From contig NC_080673.1 in assembly GCF_030445035.2 (NCBI RefSeq), positions 193,607,216-193,671,215 of the forward strand: a DNA stretch of 64,000 nucleotides, read 5' to 3'. Below the pieces are notes generated by a model that was given only the letters and a program-made list of their open reading frames with translations, was not told the DNA's origin and searched no databases. Below, in pieces: positions 24,426-36,044 of the stretch; positions within the stretch are counted from its first letter, which is position 1; the number at the start of each line of letters is the position of its first letter. Position numbers and translations under genes: made by a program. The stretch comes from Dasypus novemcinctus. Its lineage: Eukaryota > Chordata > Mammalia > Cingulata > Dasypodidae.

Positions 24426-25239
24426 CTTATTTGTCTGTTCCTCCTCTAGAGGGAGAGGCATGGAACCATTCTGATTCATTTCAGTAGCCCAAGGTTGGCC
24501 AGAGTCAAATCCAATCTATGCTTTTTAGAAGGGAGACAACCATTCCAGGACCTGAATTCAACACTAGGCAGAAAATAATCCCAAGAACCTTATATATTTA
24601 AATTACCAGAGTAGCTGTTGTAGTGCCTGCACATGCTGTTCCTGAACTTTCTTCCTCTTTTCAAGCAAACTCATCCCTGCTCCTTCGCACTCTCTGCAGA
24701 TATTCTGCTTTCAGTTGCACCCAGCTGAGGCTGGCAGACGCCCACTTGCCATCTCTGGCCTCTGCTCTGCCCTTTGCCACTCTCCACGAGGAAGCAGCAT
24801 CCCTTTCCCTCTCTGCAAACACGGCTCCCAGCCTCCTCCATGACACCCACTGCCCCTCCATCTGGCTCCACAAGGGCTGGTCTGCCCCCAGCTCTGCTTC
24901 CAATCGCACGCAGCAAAGCCCACGCATTTCTTGACTTCCCGCACCTCAAGGTCTGAGGCAATAGTTCTCTTCAATTCCGAGCCCATCATCATCTGCACTG
25001 TTAGTTTTATGGTAGTTCCTATTATTGGTTGCAGTTTCCAGCTAGTGATTCTCACTATGTGTGAAGAGCGATACTTGCTTTCTCTTCTCTCACTTTCTCT
25101 ATCCTTTGATGGAAGCACATTATGCTAGGATATGAGTATTTTAGATGTGAAAAGGCTAAAAACCAGGAAATATGTAACCTTCCCTAGGTTACAGCTAATA
25201 AACAGCAAAGGAAGCTACATCAGCTGCCTCTACCCGCCG
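24426..25239. other. Intergenic, C-rich, no gene seen
   Basis: Pyrimidine-rich plus strand. Frames of 88-135 residues on both strands overlap one another and have no recognisable domain. Confidence 0.3.
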
Positions 25240-25700
25240 CAGCTCCTAACAACCTGGCTCCTACCTGCACAACAACGCCCGGTTGAGCCTTATCAATGAC
25301 TTTCTCACGCCCTTTTTCGGAGTATAGTTTCCCTGATCTTGACAGATCGTGAGCCTGTGCCTAAGCTCTCTCTTTGTGGACACGTCTCCTCACGTGATTC
25401 CACGGCGTTGTACTCCTCAGCTCCACAACACTCTTTCCTTCCCATCTTCCTGCCCATCCCTGCAGCGGGGCACTCCTTCCAGCTTCCGTTTCTGGCACTG
25501 ATCTCTCTGCGTGGAGGCTTCGCCAGGGCTTCACACCCACCACACCCAAACCCCACTCTTCCTCCTCCCTTCAGGCAGTGCGGCTTCTCTTCGCTCTGCC
25601 CTCCCAGTCCACTGGCGTTCTGAACCCAGAGCCGCCGCCATCTCGCTCACATCCTCGTGCCCTCGCTGCCCCTCACTGGGCATCTTACAGCGGCCCTTCA
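25240..25700. promoter_or_regulatory. CpG-rich patch, possible CpG island
   Basis: About 20 CpGs by eye in 450 bases, with GC a little over half, outside any SINE. It includes 'tcacgtg', 'ccacggcgttg', 'agccgccgcc' and 'ttacagcggcc'. A CACGTG E-box lies near 25391. It lies about 15 kb beyond the CD38 3' end. There is no promoter evidence beyond composition. Confidence 0.35.
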
Positions 25701-26079
25701 TTGGCCCTGTCTACTTTCTGCTTTATGCCTTCCAATCCACCCAACACAGCCTGCAGAATGCTCTTCCAAAAGCATTCCCTTGGTCATTGATTCGCTCAAT
25801 AATGATTTCTCAAGAACCCATGTGCCAGGCACAGTGCTAGGCTTTGGGGCTTGAATCATCAGTGATTTTCTTTTAGAATGGAGGCAACAGAGAGGTCAAG
25901 GAATAAAACAACAGAGAAGTACCTGAAGACATGAGGGAATTCTGTGAGCCGACTAGAAGTCAACAGAGGGGAAGATGCCAGGACAGGGAATGTGTAAGAG
26001 CAGTTGAAATGCAGAGTCCAAAATGGCCATGCCATTTAAATGGCGACCCCACAAGTCAGAGTTCATGTTTATATATTTA

Positions 26080-26548
26080 TTTTTTCCTCTCTCTATTTTT
26101 TTTTAATGTTACATTCAAATAACATAAGAGGTGCCCATATATCCTCCACCCCCTTTACCCCACTCCTTCCATATCAACAACCTCTTTCATCATCATGGCA
26201 TGTTCATCGCATTTGGTGAATACATTTTGGAGCACTGCTGTGCCACATGGATAATGGTTTACATTGTAGTTTACACTCTCCCCCAGTCCACCCAGTGGTC
26301 CATGGCAGGACATACAGTGTCCCGCATCTGTCCCTGTAGTACCACCCAGGACAACTCTAAGTCCTGAAAGTGCCCCCACATCACATCTCTTCTTTCCTCT
26401 TCCTACCCTCAGCAGCGACCATGGCCACTTTCTCCACATCAGTGCTACAATTTCTTCCATTACTAATCACAGTAGTTCCATAGTAGAATATCAGTAAGTC
26501 CACTCTAACCCAGACTCTATTCCTCCATCCTGTGGACCCTGGGATAAC
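26080..26548 (-). mobile_element. Young L1 3' end, 5'-truncated, with target-site duplication
   Basis: A perfect 16-base duplication 'catgtttatatattta' flanks it at 26064-26079 and 26549-26564. The left end is a T-rich tail. The body ('gcatttggtgaatacattttggagcactgctg', 'ccacccaggacaactctaagtcc', 'gaatatcagtaagtccactctaa') recurs at 48800-49160 and, in reverse, at 53935-54285 and 46860-47165. This is the 3' end of a xenarthran L1, inserted on the minus strand. Confidence 0.9.
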
Positions 26549-26689
26549 CATGTTTATATATTTAATCCATTGGATTCCGAAAGCATACAGAGCAAGGGCT
26601 GAAGCCGGCTTGTGCCTGGAAAGTGGAAAAATGGGCCACTCTACCAAAATGATCGTCTGCCTCCCTCTGCTGGCCGTTCTTGAATTTCA

Positions 26690-26850
26690 GTATTTAGTCT
26701 TTCAAGATCTCTATGACATAAGTGGTATTATTAACTCCATTTCACATGTGAGCTCTCTGAGATTTAGAGAGGAAACGACTTGTTCATGGTCCCCCAGCTA
26801 GTAAGTAAAGGTAGAGCAGGGTTTGAACCAAGTTCCAGAGTCCATACCAT
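26690..26850 (-). repeat. MIR/L2-type remnant
   Basis: 'ttaactccatttcacatgtgagctc', 'acttgttcatggtcccccagctagtaagtaaagg' and 'agggtttgaacca' are typical of reversed MIR/L2-type remnants. Confidence 0.5.
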
Positions 26851-27424
26851 GTTCTCCACCACCCCCGACCCTAGCTTTCTCTTCCTTTCTGGACTTCCAG
26901 GCCCACAACCATCCTGACCTCTATGGGGCATGATTGGGGAAGTTTCTCTCTTTTCCTTTTTCTTAAGAAGTTATTATTCTTTCTCTTTCCATACAGACTC
27001 TGAGACCTCCCAATGCCAATAGAATGTGGCATTTTGAAAGCTTGTGTTGCCTCATAGGACTTTAAAAAATTCCAGAACCTGTCCTGGACTCTGGGAGATG
27101 GGTGTTATATTTGTCAGGTGGGTCAGTAACTAGGTAGGGTCCTCATTTTACAGAGGAGGACATTGAAGCCCAAGTAATTTCTACCTGGGCCATCTCCCTT
27201 AACTAAGCAGCAGAAGACTCGTGTTCAAGATTCACATTTTGTTTACAATCCGTGTTACCTTGCTCAAGCTCTCCTTCCTCTCTGGGTCTCTAGTTCCTCA
27301 TCCATAAAATGAGAACATGCATTCTAGTCATGAGGGCTTCTGGGAACCAAGTTTACAAAGCATGTGGAAGCACATGGGCTCTCTAAAGCACTGCATGATC
27401 TACCTTTTCCACATGAGTTTATGG
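26851..27424. other. Intergenic, no gene seen
   Basis: Unassigned. MIR-like phrases ('ctctctgggtctctagttcctcatccataaaatg') near 27270-27310. Confidence 0.35.
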
Positions 27425-27665
27425 ACTCTAATGTGATTAAGAATTAGGCTTTGGAGTCGGCTTTGTGGGCTCAAGTCCAAGGTCCACCAGTTCATATTTG
27501 TGTCCTTGGGCCCTTTATTTAATCTTTCTAAGCCTTTTTCTTCCCTTATAAAAAGGAAATAAAAATAGCAGCCACTGCACAGGTACATGGTGAGGCTTGA
27601 AGAAAATGGACATGTCCAAAGTGATCAGCGCAGGGCCCGATATTCAACAAATATATCTGTGCTGG
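27425..27665 (+). mobile_element. MIR element, plus
   Basis: 'ttaggctttggagtcggctttgtgggctcaagtcc', 'tttaatctttctaagcc', 'aaataaaaatagcagcc' and 'atcagcgcagggcccgatattcaaca' follow MIR from start to end. Confidence 0.65.
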
Positions 27666-27834
27666 TTGTGGTTCTCGCTGTTGCAATCATTATTATCATC
27701 AGTGTATATTGCTGTTTTTCAAAGCCCCGAGTTGGACTACACAAAAAGCACAGTCCCTTGAAAGGGTTCCAAATATGAAGTGCAAAATGAGGAGTGGCTG
27801 AATTGAGAGGGAGAAGGGAAGGGAACTATTGGTT

Positions 27835-28430
27835 TTGAGCACCCACTGTCAAAAGCTGAGCTGAGCCACCAGGTGTCGAAGGCAGCCGCTAAGACAATCA
27901 AGCCGAAAGGAAAGTAACAGTCAAGCCTTTAATCACTCACTGCGGTGGCCTAAGTAAGAGGTTAAGCCAGAGAAAAAGCCCCCACTTGTTCCCGCATGGA
28001 ATGGCACCAGCAAGGGTCAGGTGGCTCAGCACTGCCGAGGGAGCCCCCACAAAAGGCTCCTTCCTGTCTTGCAGACCCAGGGTGGCTGAGAGGAGAGGCA
28101 GGGCTAGGAGTGAAAAAGTACTGAGCTCCTGCATCGGAGAGGAGAAAAGTGTCCTCAAGGTCTTCTCCCCTACCATAAGAAGGTCTCAGCAGAGGCGCCT
28201 GTAGGAAGTCTCGGCTGCGAAGCAGGTACCGGTAAGAGCATGATGGGGGGGCGGGGGCCGAATCCTAGACTGCACCTCCCCGCAGGGTCTGCAGTGCACC
28301 GACTGTGCACCAAGTCTGGTGTGGGAGGGCAGCTCTGCTCCGAGAACAGCAAGGTAAAGCCTTTAATATTCGCCTCTGACCAGGCCTGGAAATTCACACA
28401 GAGAATTCATGGTCATTAGCCCAGCTCCTC
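27835..28430 (-). mobile_element. Possible LTR-like sequence
   Basis: A GC-richer block with 'caagcctttaatcactcactgcgg' (minus strand: an A/T-rich end near a GC-rich body) and 'ggcgcctgtaggaagtctcggctgcgaagc'. Composition and layout suggest an ERV LTR, but no family was recognised and it could be unique sequence. Confidence 0.25.
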
Positions 28431-29879
28431 GTCCTTCTGTGCCATTTCTGGGCCAGGTGCTTTTAACTGTATCATTTCCAAGGTTATCTGAACAGGAAAG
28501 TTCCTAAATAAAAATAATCACAGTGTAATAATTTTTCAATAATAATACATATTAATTGCTAGGTTTTCAAAGTTAACATTTCCCTTTTGCCATTAAAGAA
28601 ATGTCTAAGTCATGAGGTCTTTTCCTTGGCCTTGCTCAGAGAACTTCTCTATCTGGGTGAATGGCCTTCCAATCAGGGAGTTTAAGTTACAATTAAGTAC
28701 TTGGATTTGACCCAGACTGAAGAGACACAGAAGAACTAAGTAAAAAAATAATTCTTGTGAGCTCTAATCCTACAACAAATGGATGGCATCAGTATTCTTC
28801 TCCCCTGCATCTAATCATTGCCTGCTCTATCTTTTCTTTTACCAAGCTATGAAAGTTTTGTTTTGTTTTTCCTTTCATGTGGAAATGGTAGGTTTTATTA
28901 ATCACTAAACTGAACCACTTGGATAAAAGTGAGAAGCACTGGATATCAGAACTTAGAATAATGCATCTTTCTATTGTAAGTAGCCAATTTATTTAACACT
29001 TCTTCAGGGGAAAAAAATGCAAAAAAATAAACTTATCAATTTTAAGATACTTCCAATTTTTAAAATGTGAAATATGGAGTGAATAGAAGAGTTTGAGGAA
29101 ATCGGGTAAGCACATTATTCTGTAGGGCTCTTGTGACTTTTCAGAATGTTCTTTTACCTAATCCCCATCCTCTTAATTCACCTCCTCAGCAACATTTTTC
29201 CCTTCTCCTTTTTGGGTTTTCACCAACTTGTCTTTGTTGAAATATAGTCATCTCCCTTCAGCAAAGAACTCAAACAAAGAAAAAACAAACCAGCATGCAG
29301 AAACACTGGCCAACTGTTTTTCCATATCAACAGCCACTATGTGCAGCAGACCCAGGAACCAGGCCTCAGGTACCAGCCCAAGCAACGTCCTTAAAGACTC
29401 AGAAAATGGAAAAGCCCAAGTCCCTTTCTCCAATTTGAACCTTGGTCTTGCTTCTCCTGACTTTCTTGAAAATCAGGTCACACCCCTGTTGTAACTCAAA
29501 GACCCGGTATTCTGCAAAGGCACTTAAATATGAGCAACTTTCCTGATAAATCTCCCTGATATGATATTGAATTGCATTAAAAACTCAGAGCCTTAGCACA
29601 AGATGCATTCCCCAGCATAAACAGATGTCAGGCCTCAAGTTGGGCATATCTCAAACTACTAAGGCTCAGAGATTTCTTTCGTTTTGTTTGTGCTTGTGTG
29701 TGTGTTTTTTTCCTAGTAGGGGAAAGATGTCCTTGGTTTCTGAATATCTGAGTCACAAACACGTTATTTATACAAGTCAGTCAGGGCAGTATTGGGGTGA
29801 AGGAGCCCCTTCCCCCTGAGCAACAGGCCTTTGCAGTCGGTGGGGAGTGAGTGTTGCTTTGACACCAGAAGCCAATAAT
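28431..29879. other. Intergenic, AT-rich, no gene seen
   Basis: No gene or clear repeat. Overlapping frames at 29228-29494 lack known domains. Confidence 0.3.
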
Positions 29880-30090
29880 AAATATCAATGTAATCACAAG
29901 TTCTTGAGCTCCTCCCAAGCACTGGGCACCATTCTAGGTGCTTTCCGTGCACTGTGTTACTACAAGTTCTTCACAATAGGCCTGGGAGAGGGGTACCACT
30001 CCTCCCATTTTACACACCAAGGCACAAGTTCAGAGAACTGAAATGACGTGCTCAAAGTCACGCAACTGGTTCACGGCAGAGTTGTCACCA
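29880..30090. repeat. MIR/L2-type remnant
   Basis: 'gagctcctcccaagcactgggcaccattctaggtgctttcc', 'ctcccattttacacaccaagg' and 'tgctcaaagtcacgcaactgg' are a common old-repeat pattern in mammalian DNA. Confidence 0.55.
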
Positions 30091-30463
30091 GTACCTAGCA
30101 TCGAGAAAGAAATCTAACAACTGCTGGTGATTGAATGAGTAATCAATAAATCAATTATTTAAGGCAGAGATGAATATGACCAGCAAAGCCAGAGTCTGTA
30201 AAAGTTTGCAGAGGTGCAGAGAGAGGCGAGGACCAAAGAGGTCAACATGGAACTAGAAAGCAAATGCTTACTGCGTTTCTACTACGTGCCAGAAGCTAAG
30301 GGTACAGCAGTGAATCGAACAGAACATGTCTCTGCCCTCAGATTAACAGACTCTGGGTGAAAGTGGGTCAGGATGGGAGAGAGGAAGGTCCTTAGAAATG
30401 GCCTCAGGCACCACAGAAAAGCCTTGGTCAGCTTCCCAATCTTGCCTTGAGATGGGACCTTGA

Positions 30464-30484
30464 GGTGGGGGTGGGGGTGGGGGA
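30464..30484 (+). repeat. G-rich simple repeat (GGTGGG)n
   Basis: 'ggtgggggtgggggtggggg' gives four G runs separated by single T bases, a possible G-quadruplex. Confidence 0.6.
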
Positions 30485-30499
30485 AGTACTCATCATGAA

Positions 30500-30600
30500 G
30501 ACCTTGTTTCTGGAAGGCAGAGGCTTTGTATCCTCAGCCCCTTCCTAGCACAGGGCTTGGCACATAGTAGGCTCTCAGCAAATGTTTGATGGGTGCATGA
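30500..30600 (+). repeat. L2 3' end, plus
   Basis: 'agggcttggcacatagtaggctctcagcaaatgtttg' is a typical L2 end. Confidence 0.7.
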
Positions 30601-31059
30601 GAGACTGTCCAAGGTCTGCCCTTGCAAACCTGGCCACTTCAGTCCCTTGTCCTCTCTTCTCTTCATCAAAGCCCGGGGCTGGATTTGGGATTGGGGTGGG
30701 GGGTTAAATGCATGTACCACATATTTGTCACCCCTGCTCAGGGCCAACGCCCTGCCCCTCCACAAAACCTTTCCTAGCCTCCTAGGATGAAACTTCAGCC
30801 CATCCACTTACCTCACCTCACTAACTTGACCTGATCTCCTGGGCTAACTCTTGGGAAGCTATGGAACTGTAGGTAGGTTAAATAAATCTATTAGCCTGTA
30901 GAGGGAAACTATCAATTTACCTTGTTCTCCCTGTTAAACTTTGAAATATTTAACATGTAAAAATTATATTTTGACACAGCCATCTCAGCACTTACCTACA
31001 CTGACCCATTTTTTCCAACAGTTCATCAGTTACCTGAAAAGCTGAGTGTGGTTGAAAGC

Positions 31060-31460
31060 CTAGCATATTAGTTAGAGTTCAAGCTAAGATGCTGTAACAA
31101 AGAGTCCTCAAAACACAGTCACTGAGAGAAGATAGAAATGTATTTCTCTCTCACATTACAGTCCCAAAGTAGGAGAATAGTCTGGAGAGGTGGCGTGATG
31201 CCTCTTCTCTATAATCATTTCAGCTTTGTTATCCTCAATCTATATATTCCATCCCCAGGTTCAAGGCTGCTGCGGACGTGGCACTATTTCTCAGCAAAAG
31301 GAAGGGGAGCAGGGACGGAGGAAATGCAGGGCAAGTGGCTTTGTCGTTAAGATGGCCAGGCTATTGTCTTAATCACGTGCACTCACATCCCACTGGCCAG
31401 AGCCCACTGCAAAGCTGAGAAATGTAGTCTCTGGCTGGGCGTCCATGTTTCTAGTTAAAA
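31060..31460 (-). mobile_element. MaLR-type LTR remnant, minus
   Basis: 'tagttagagttcaagctaagatgctgtaacaaagagtcc' and 'tgagagaagatagaaatgtatttctctctcac' begin like a reversed MaLR LTR; the rest is diverged. Confidence 0.5.
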
Positions 31461-31504
31461 ATATAAAGAGGAATGTGGGAATACTGCTCTTTATTACGTG
31501 AATG

Positions 31505-31565
31505 TGTGTGTATGAGAGAGAGAGTGAGAGAGAGACACAGAGAGTGAGCAAGAGAGAGACAGAAT
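31505..31565 (+). repeat. GA-rich simple repeat
   Basis: 'gtgtgtgtatgagagagagagtgagagagagac' continues through 'gagagagacagaatgagg'. An imperfect GA microsatellite. Confidence 0.8.
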
Positions 31566-32404
31566 GAGGAAAATTTGACTTCTAAGCTCCTGACTACAAT
31601 TCAATACCTACCCACACCCAACAGGAGGTTTCCCCACTTGTAAAACTGAACCACTGATTTCCAGCCAAAATGTCCCATGATTCTTTCATAACCCTGCAGT
31701 AAATTATTACAGGAATGTCTCTTTTGTTATTTTTATTGTGAAGGTATTTGACGTGTTCATGATCATGGGTGACACTTTAAAAACAACGCTTCTTTAAAAT
31801 AATCCCATCTGACAGCACAGACGCAATGACTCACGCCCACATTCTAGAGGGTTGACAGCAGAAGGACACCTAATGCTCCCCCACAGTGCTCCTTCCTCCC
31901 ATCCCACAGTCCAAGCAAGCTCCAGGTTGAAAACCTCGTGACTCTGTGGCTCAAGGCCAGACAAAGTCAAAAGATTGTGAGCAACTAAGCATAATCTAGG
32001 ACTCGGTGATTCCCAAGGGGCCTTTTTCCTCCAGCAGCCAACTTGGACCTAGTTATTTACCCTTTCAGGAAAATTCCCTTGGAAAGCAACCCTGGGAAAA
32101 CTGAACTGATTACTAAGTGTTATTCACAAAGAGAGATTTGTTCTTGGCTTGGGCCAGCTGTCCCGTTTTCTTCTCAGCTCTTACTCTTTTCCAAATGTTC
32201 TTTCATTTCAATATGGCACAGAGAGGGAACTTCCACTCCCAGCTCTTTTGTCTTCAGATTTTATTATACCAAGGACAGCTGCACAGCTTTATTATCACCA
32301 GGATAGTAGGATCCCAGTTAGGAGAGTTGAGACTTGGATGGGGAGCTGTTGCAATACCAGAGAAGGTTGTTGAACTCTTGGTCAGTTTGGGGGTTTTCTG
32401 CTGA
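31566..32404. other. Intergenic, no gene seen
   Basis: Unassigned. Three overlapping short plus-strand frames at 32043-32404 have no known domain. Confidence 0.3.
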
Positions 32405-32990
32405 CACTTGTGGTAGCTTGAATCATGTGCACCAACAAAATAAACAGGATCTTAATTTGCATTCTTCTGGGTCCTATGAAGGTGTTATTATCAGTTAAGC
32501 TGTGGACTCTTTTTTTTAAAGGTGGTATCAGGGATTGAACCGAGGACCTCCTACATGCAAAACAGGTGCACAACCACTGAGCTACACCCACTCTGCAAAT
32601 GAGGACTTATTTGTGAATAGGATCCTAAGAGCCTATCGAGATACGGCCTACTGAGTCCAGGTGGGCCTAAATCCACATTACCGGACGCCTTACAGAGAGA
32701 AGCCAGAAGTCACAGAAAGAAAGCAAAAGTCAGCAGAAACCAGAAGAGCAAACACATAAGGAGAAAGAACTCACCATGTGTTGGGAGACAGAGAAACAAG
32801 CCAAGGAACCCCAAGGATCACAGCAAGCCAGCACCAGAATGCTACAGAGTTTGGGGAGAGAGCATGGCCTTGCCCATGACTTGATTTTGGACTTCTAGCT
32901 GCCAAAACCATAAACCAATAAATTCATATTGTTTAACTGAGTCATATTATGGTATTTGTAATAGCATTTCTAGAAAACTAAGGCCACACT
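32405..32990 (+). mobile_element. MLT-type LTR split by a SINE, plus
   Basis: 'tggtagcttgaatcatgtgcacc...gttaagctgtggactc' resumes after the SINE with 'aaatgaggacttatttgtgaatagg', and ends 'ttgattttggacttctagctgccaaaacc' and 'attgtttaactgagtcatattatggtatttg'. The order matches one MLT1-like LTR interrupted at 32509-32598. Confidence 0.65.
32509..32598 (-). mobile_element. Short tRNA-head SINE inside an LTR, minus
   Basis: T run, then 'gggattgaaccgaggacctcctacatgc...caaccactgagctacaccc': a reversed head-only element nested in the LTR. Confidence 0.8.
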
Positions 32991-32999
32991 CTTGTTAAC

Positions 33000-33610
33000 A
33001 TCCAGCTTGGGATGGGAGCCAGTTTAGGAGAGGGTCTTAGGAGGCCTGACGCATTCCCCTCAGGTGGGCAAGTGTTAACCACCTGGGATGATTCAGAGCT
33101 CATGGGAATGTTGCCAAGCCAGGGTTGCTGCCGAGTTTGTGCACAAAAGCCAGTCTGTGACATCAGGTTTTTGAAATGAGAAGGAGCTTTATTACAGAGC
33201 AACTGTGTAAGGAGGCTGGAGGGAAAGCCTCAGTTCTGTTTCCCAAAAATTGGAGGAGCTCTGTTTTTAAGGTTGACTTGGAGTAAGGTCTGCTGTAAGA
33301 TGATCTCTAGTTAGGGCATGCTTACAGCTGATCGGTTACTTTTTCTGAAGAGAGGACTGTGATGTTTCAGGACCTTGTTTTCATTAGACCTCTTGCTCTT
33401 TATTAAGGACCAATGATCCTCCTTCCTGTTGCTCCAGTTTACTTTGATTCCACTTTCAGGACATTTCTGTGCTGGGGTTATTTTTAATCATTATCAGCAG
33501 AGTATGTACAAAGATCACCCAGAAAGTCCTTGAGAACTGAGTAAATGTAGTTGGGGAAATCACAAACTGACTGCAAAGGAGGGCCAAGGGAAGCATCTGG
33601 TAATAACCAG
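33000..33610 (-). mobile_element. Possible ERV LTR, minus
   Basis: The minus strand near 33185 reads 'gtaataaagctccttctcatttc', like the polyadenylation region of an LTR, with a GC-richer block beside it. The family was not recognised. Confidence 0.35.
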
Positions 33611-33770
33611 GATATAAATCATTCTGTTAACATAAAATAAGAACTACAATAACAAGTAAAGGAGGTACATTGTTGGCAGTGGCATCCGCAGTGACAGCAC
33701 AGCTAATTTCAACTGCTGTAGTTAGCAGTACAGGACACTGTGCTGACCCTGCATTTAACAGGACGGCCAT

Positions 33771-34199
33771 GGGAAGCAAACTTGGCCCAGCGGTTAGGGC
33801 GTCCATCTACCACATGGGAGGTCCACGGTTCAGACCCTGGGCCTCCTTGACCCATGTAGAGCTGGCCCACGCACAGTACTGATGCGCACAAGGAGTGCCA
33901 TGCCATGCAGGGGTGCCCCGCGTAGGGGAGCCCCAAACGCAAGGAGTGCACCCTGTAAGGAGAGCTGCCCAGCGCGAAAGAAAGTTCAGCCTGCCCAGGA
34001 ATGGTGCCGCACACACGGAGAGCTGATGCAACAAAGTGACGCAACAAAAAAAAAAAGAGACACAAGATTCCCATGCCGCTGACAACAACAAAAGCAGACA
34101 AAAGAAGAACACGTAGCAAAATGGACACAGAGAACAGACAACTGGGGCAGGGGAGGGGGAAGGGGAGAGAAATAAATAAATCTAAAAAAAAATAAAAAT
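33771..34199 (+). mobile_element. DAS-type SINE, full-length, plus
   Basis: A complete copy from the tRNA-like head ('cttggcccagcggttagggcg') to the tail 'gagagaaataaataaatc' and A-rich end. Flanks 33757-33770 and 34200-34213 match at 12 of 14 bases, a decayed target-site duplication. Confidence 0.9.
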
Positions 34200-34329
34200 A
34201 ACAGCACAGCCATTTCCTACCCTCCTCTCCATTGCCCCCAGGGCCTCAGGGTCTCAGCTTCTAAATCAAGTAGGCTTGTCAAGGAATTTCCTCCAAAACA
34301 AAAACAGGGCCCAAATTTTTTTTTTCAAT

Positions 34330-34490
34330 TTCAAAAGCTAACATTGATTGAGCTCTTAATATGAAGTAAGTAATATTCTTAGCGTTTTATTTACATCTCC
34401 TAGTTTAACACTCAAAACACCCAAAGAGGCTGGCATGATCTCACCCCCGTTTTACAGGTAGAGAAACCATGCTCTACTCCAAGCCATTGA
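34330..34490. repeat. MIR/L2-type remnant
   Basis: 'ctaacattgattgagctcttaatatg', 'catctcctagtttaacac' and 'cacccccgttttacaggtagagaaacc' form the usual pattern. Confidence 0.55.
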
Positions 34491-35116
34491 CATGTATCCA
34501 GCCATGTATACCAGATGGATTGTGCAAGTGTGAATCTGAAACCAGTGAGAAAGGAAGCAGGTGTCACAGGCCACACTCCACTCGCCGTCCACTTTGGTTT
34601 CTTCTCTTCCCAGGAACAGCAGGGCCATTTTCAGGAAAGCCAGCCTGAGAGTGGAAGGTCAGCAGGGCCATCAAAGCCTTTTCTAACTGTTATGCAATAA
34701 TCTGGGGTGCTCCTCTTGGTTGGGTGGCTTTCCAAGCTGTTTTTCCTGCTTTCCAGAGAAACTATAAGTTCCTAATATTCTTTGGAAAGATTTTTTTTCA
34801 GTCAGTGTCGTTTTTGAACAGCACCTGAAGTCTCTGGATGGTATAATACGCCACATGCCTGGCACCCTAAATGTGAGTGTCCTCCTCTCTTCAGGTCTGC
34901 ATTTTGCATCAAGCCTTTAAATGTCATTTCACATTTAGGAGGCTTATTAAAAAATCACACATTTTGCCAAGTCACCACATTAGGCTCCTGGAGGGTCACA
35001 AGGTGTTTTCCTAATAGAGAGCAAAAGTGTGGCATGGTGAGCCAAGCTGAGATTCTTACTAGAAAGCAAGTAATTCTACTCCTTCTTTGATGTCTTGAAG
35101 GGTAAGGAGGAGTGAG
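34491..35116. other. Intergenic, no gene seen
   Basis: Unassigned sequence; no exon-like segment noticed. Confidence 0.3.
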
Positions 35117-35131
35117 AAGGTTCAGGACTTT

Positions 35132-35544
35132 TTTTTTAAAAGATTGTTTATTTCTCTCCCCTTCCCCCCTCCCACCCCAGTTGTCTATTCTCTGTGTCCA
35201 TTTGCTGCATCTTCTTTTTTCCACTTCTGTTGTTGTCAGCGGCATGGGAATCCATGTCTCTTTTTTTGCTGCGTCATCTTGTTGTGTCATCACTCCGCTT
35301 GGGCGGCGCCATTCCTGGGCAGGCTGCACTTTCCTTCACGCGGGGCAGTTCTCCCCACAAGGCACACTCCCTGCTCATGGGGCTCCCCTACGCAGGGGAC
35401 ACCCCTGCGTGGCAGGGCACTCCTTGCGCGCATCAGCACTGCGCATGGGCCAGCTCCACATGGGTCAAGGAGGCCCGGGGTTTGAACCGTAGACCTCCCA
35501 TGTGGTAGATGGACGCACTAACCACTGGGCCAAGTCCACCGCCA
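35132..35544 (-). mobile_element. DAS-type SINE, full-length, with perfect target-site duplication
   Basis: The perfect 15-base repeat 'aaggttcaggacttt' lies at 35117-35131 and 35545-35559. The body keeps many CpGs ('cttgcgcgcatcagcactgcgc'). This is one of the younger insertions in the window. Confidence 0.95.
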
Positions 35545-35559
35545 AGGTTCAGGACTTTG

Positions 35560-36044
35560 ACTCTGGTCTTCTATTCTCACCTCCTCGCCCTCTCTCCAGC
35601 TGCTCCCTCGCTCAGTCCCGAAGTGCTGGGAAGTGTGTCCTGCTGCCTTTGGCAGTGCATCACCAGCTTAACATGCTCCTTAATTCTTCCTTCAAGCCCA
35701 AAGCCAAATGCTTTTAAGAGAATGATTACACAAGGTCCTCTTTTATTATTTGTATAATTCATCTATATGTTATAAATATATTCAGAACTGATGAGTCACT
35801 GATGTTAATGAGCCAGTCCAATGGGTCAACGTCTCCAGATTCCATGGTTTTCACTACCCTGTGCTGCTTGCATTTCAGTGAGGATGAGAATGACAATGTA
35901 CATGCATGTAGTTCAAGTTTAAGGATAAATCCTCTATCAGGAAACAGTGCAAAGGCCTTTAAGTGTAGGAGCTGAGGGCCAGCTGGCCACTCCCTCTCAG
36001 TTGTTACCCATCTACTGAGTCCCTGATCAATTGCTTTAAAATAT
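35560..36044. other. Intergenic, no gene seen
   Basis: Unassigned sequence without a recognised repeat or gene. Confidence 0.3.

Noticed and set aside
27587..27778. 63-residue frame with a hydrophobic membrane-like stretch
   Set aside because: Most of it is a MIR followed by unassigned DNA; no conserved neighbours or known protein match that I can recall.
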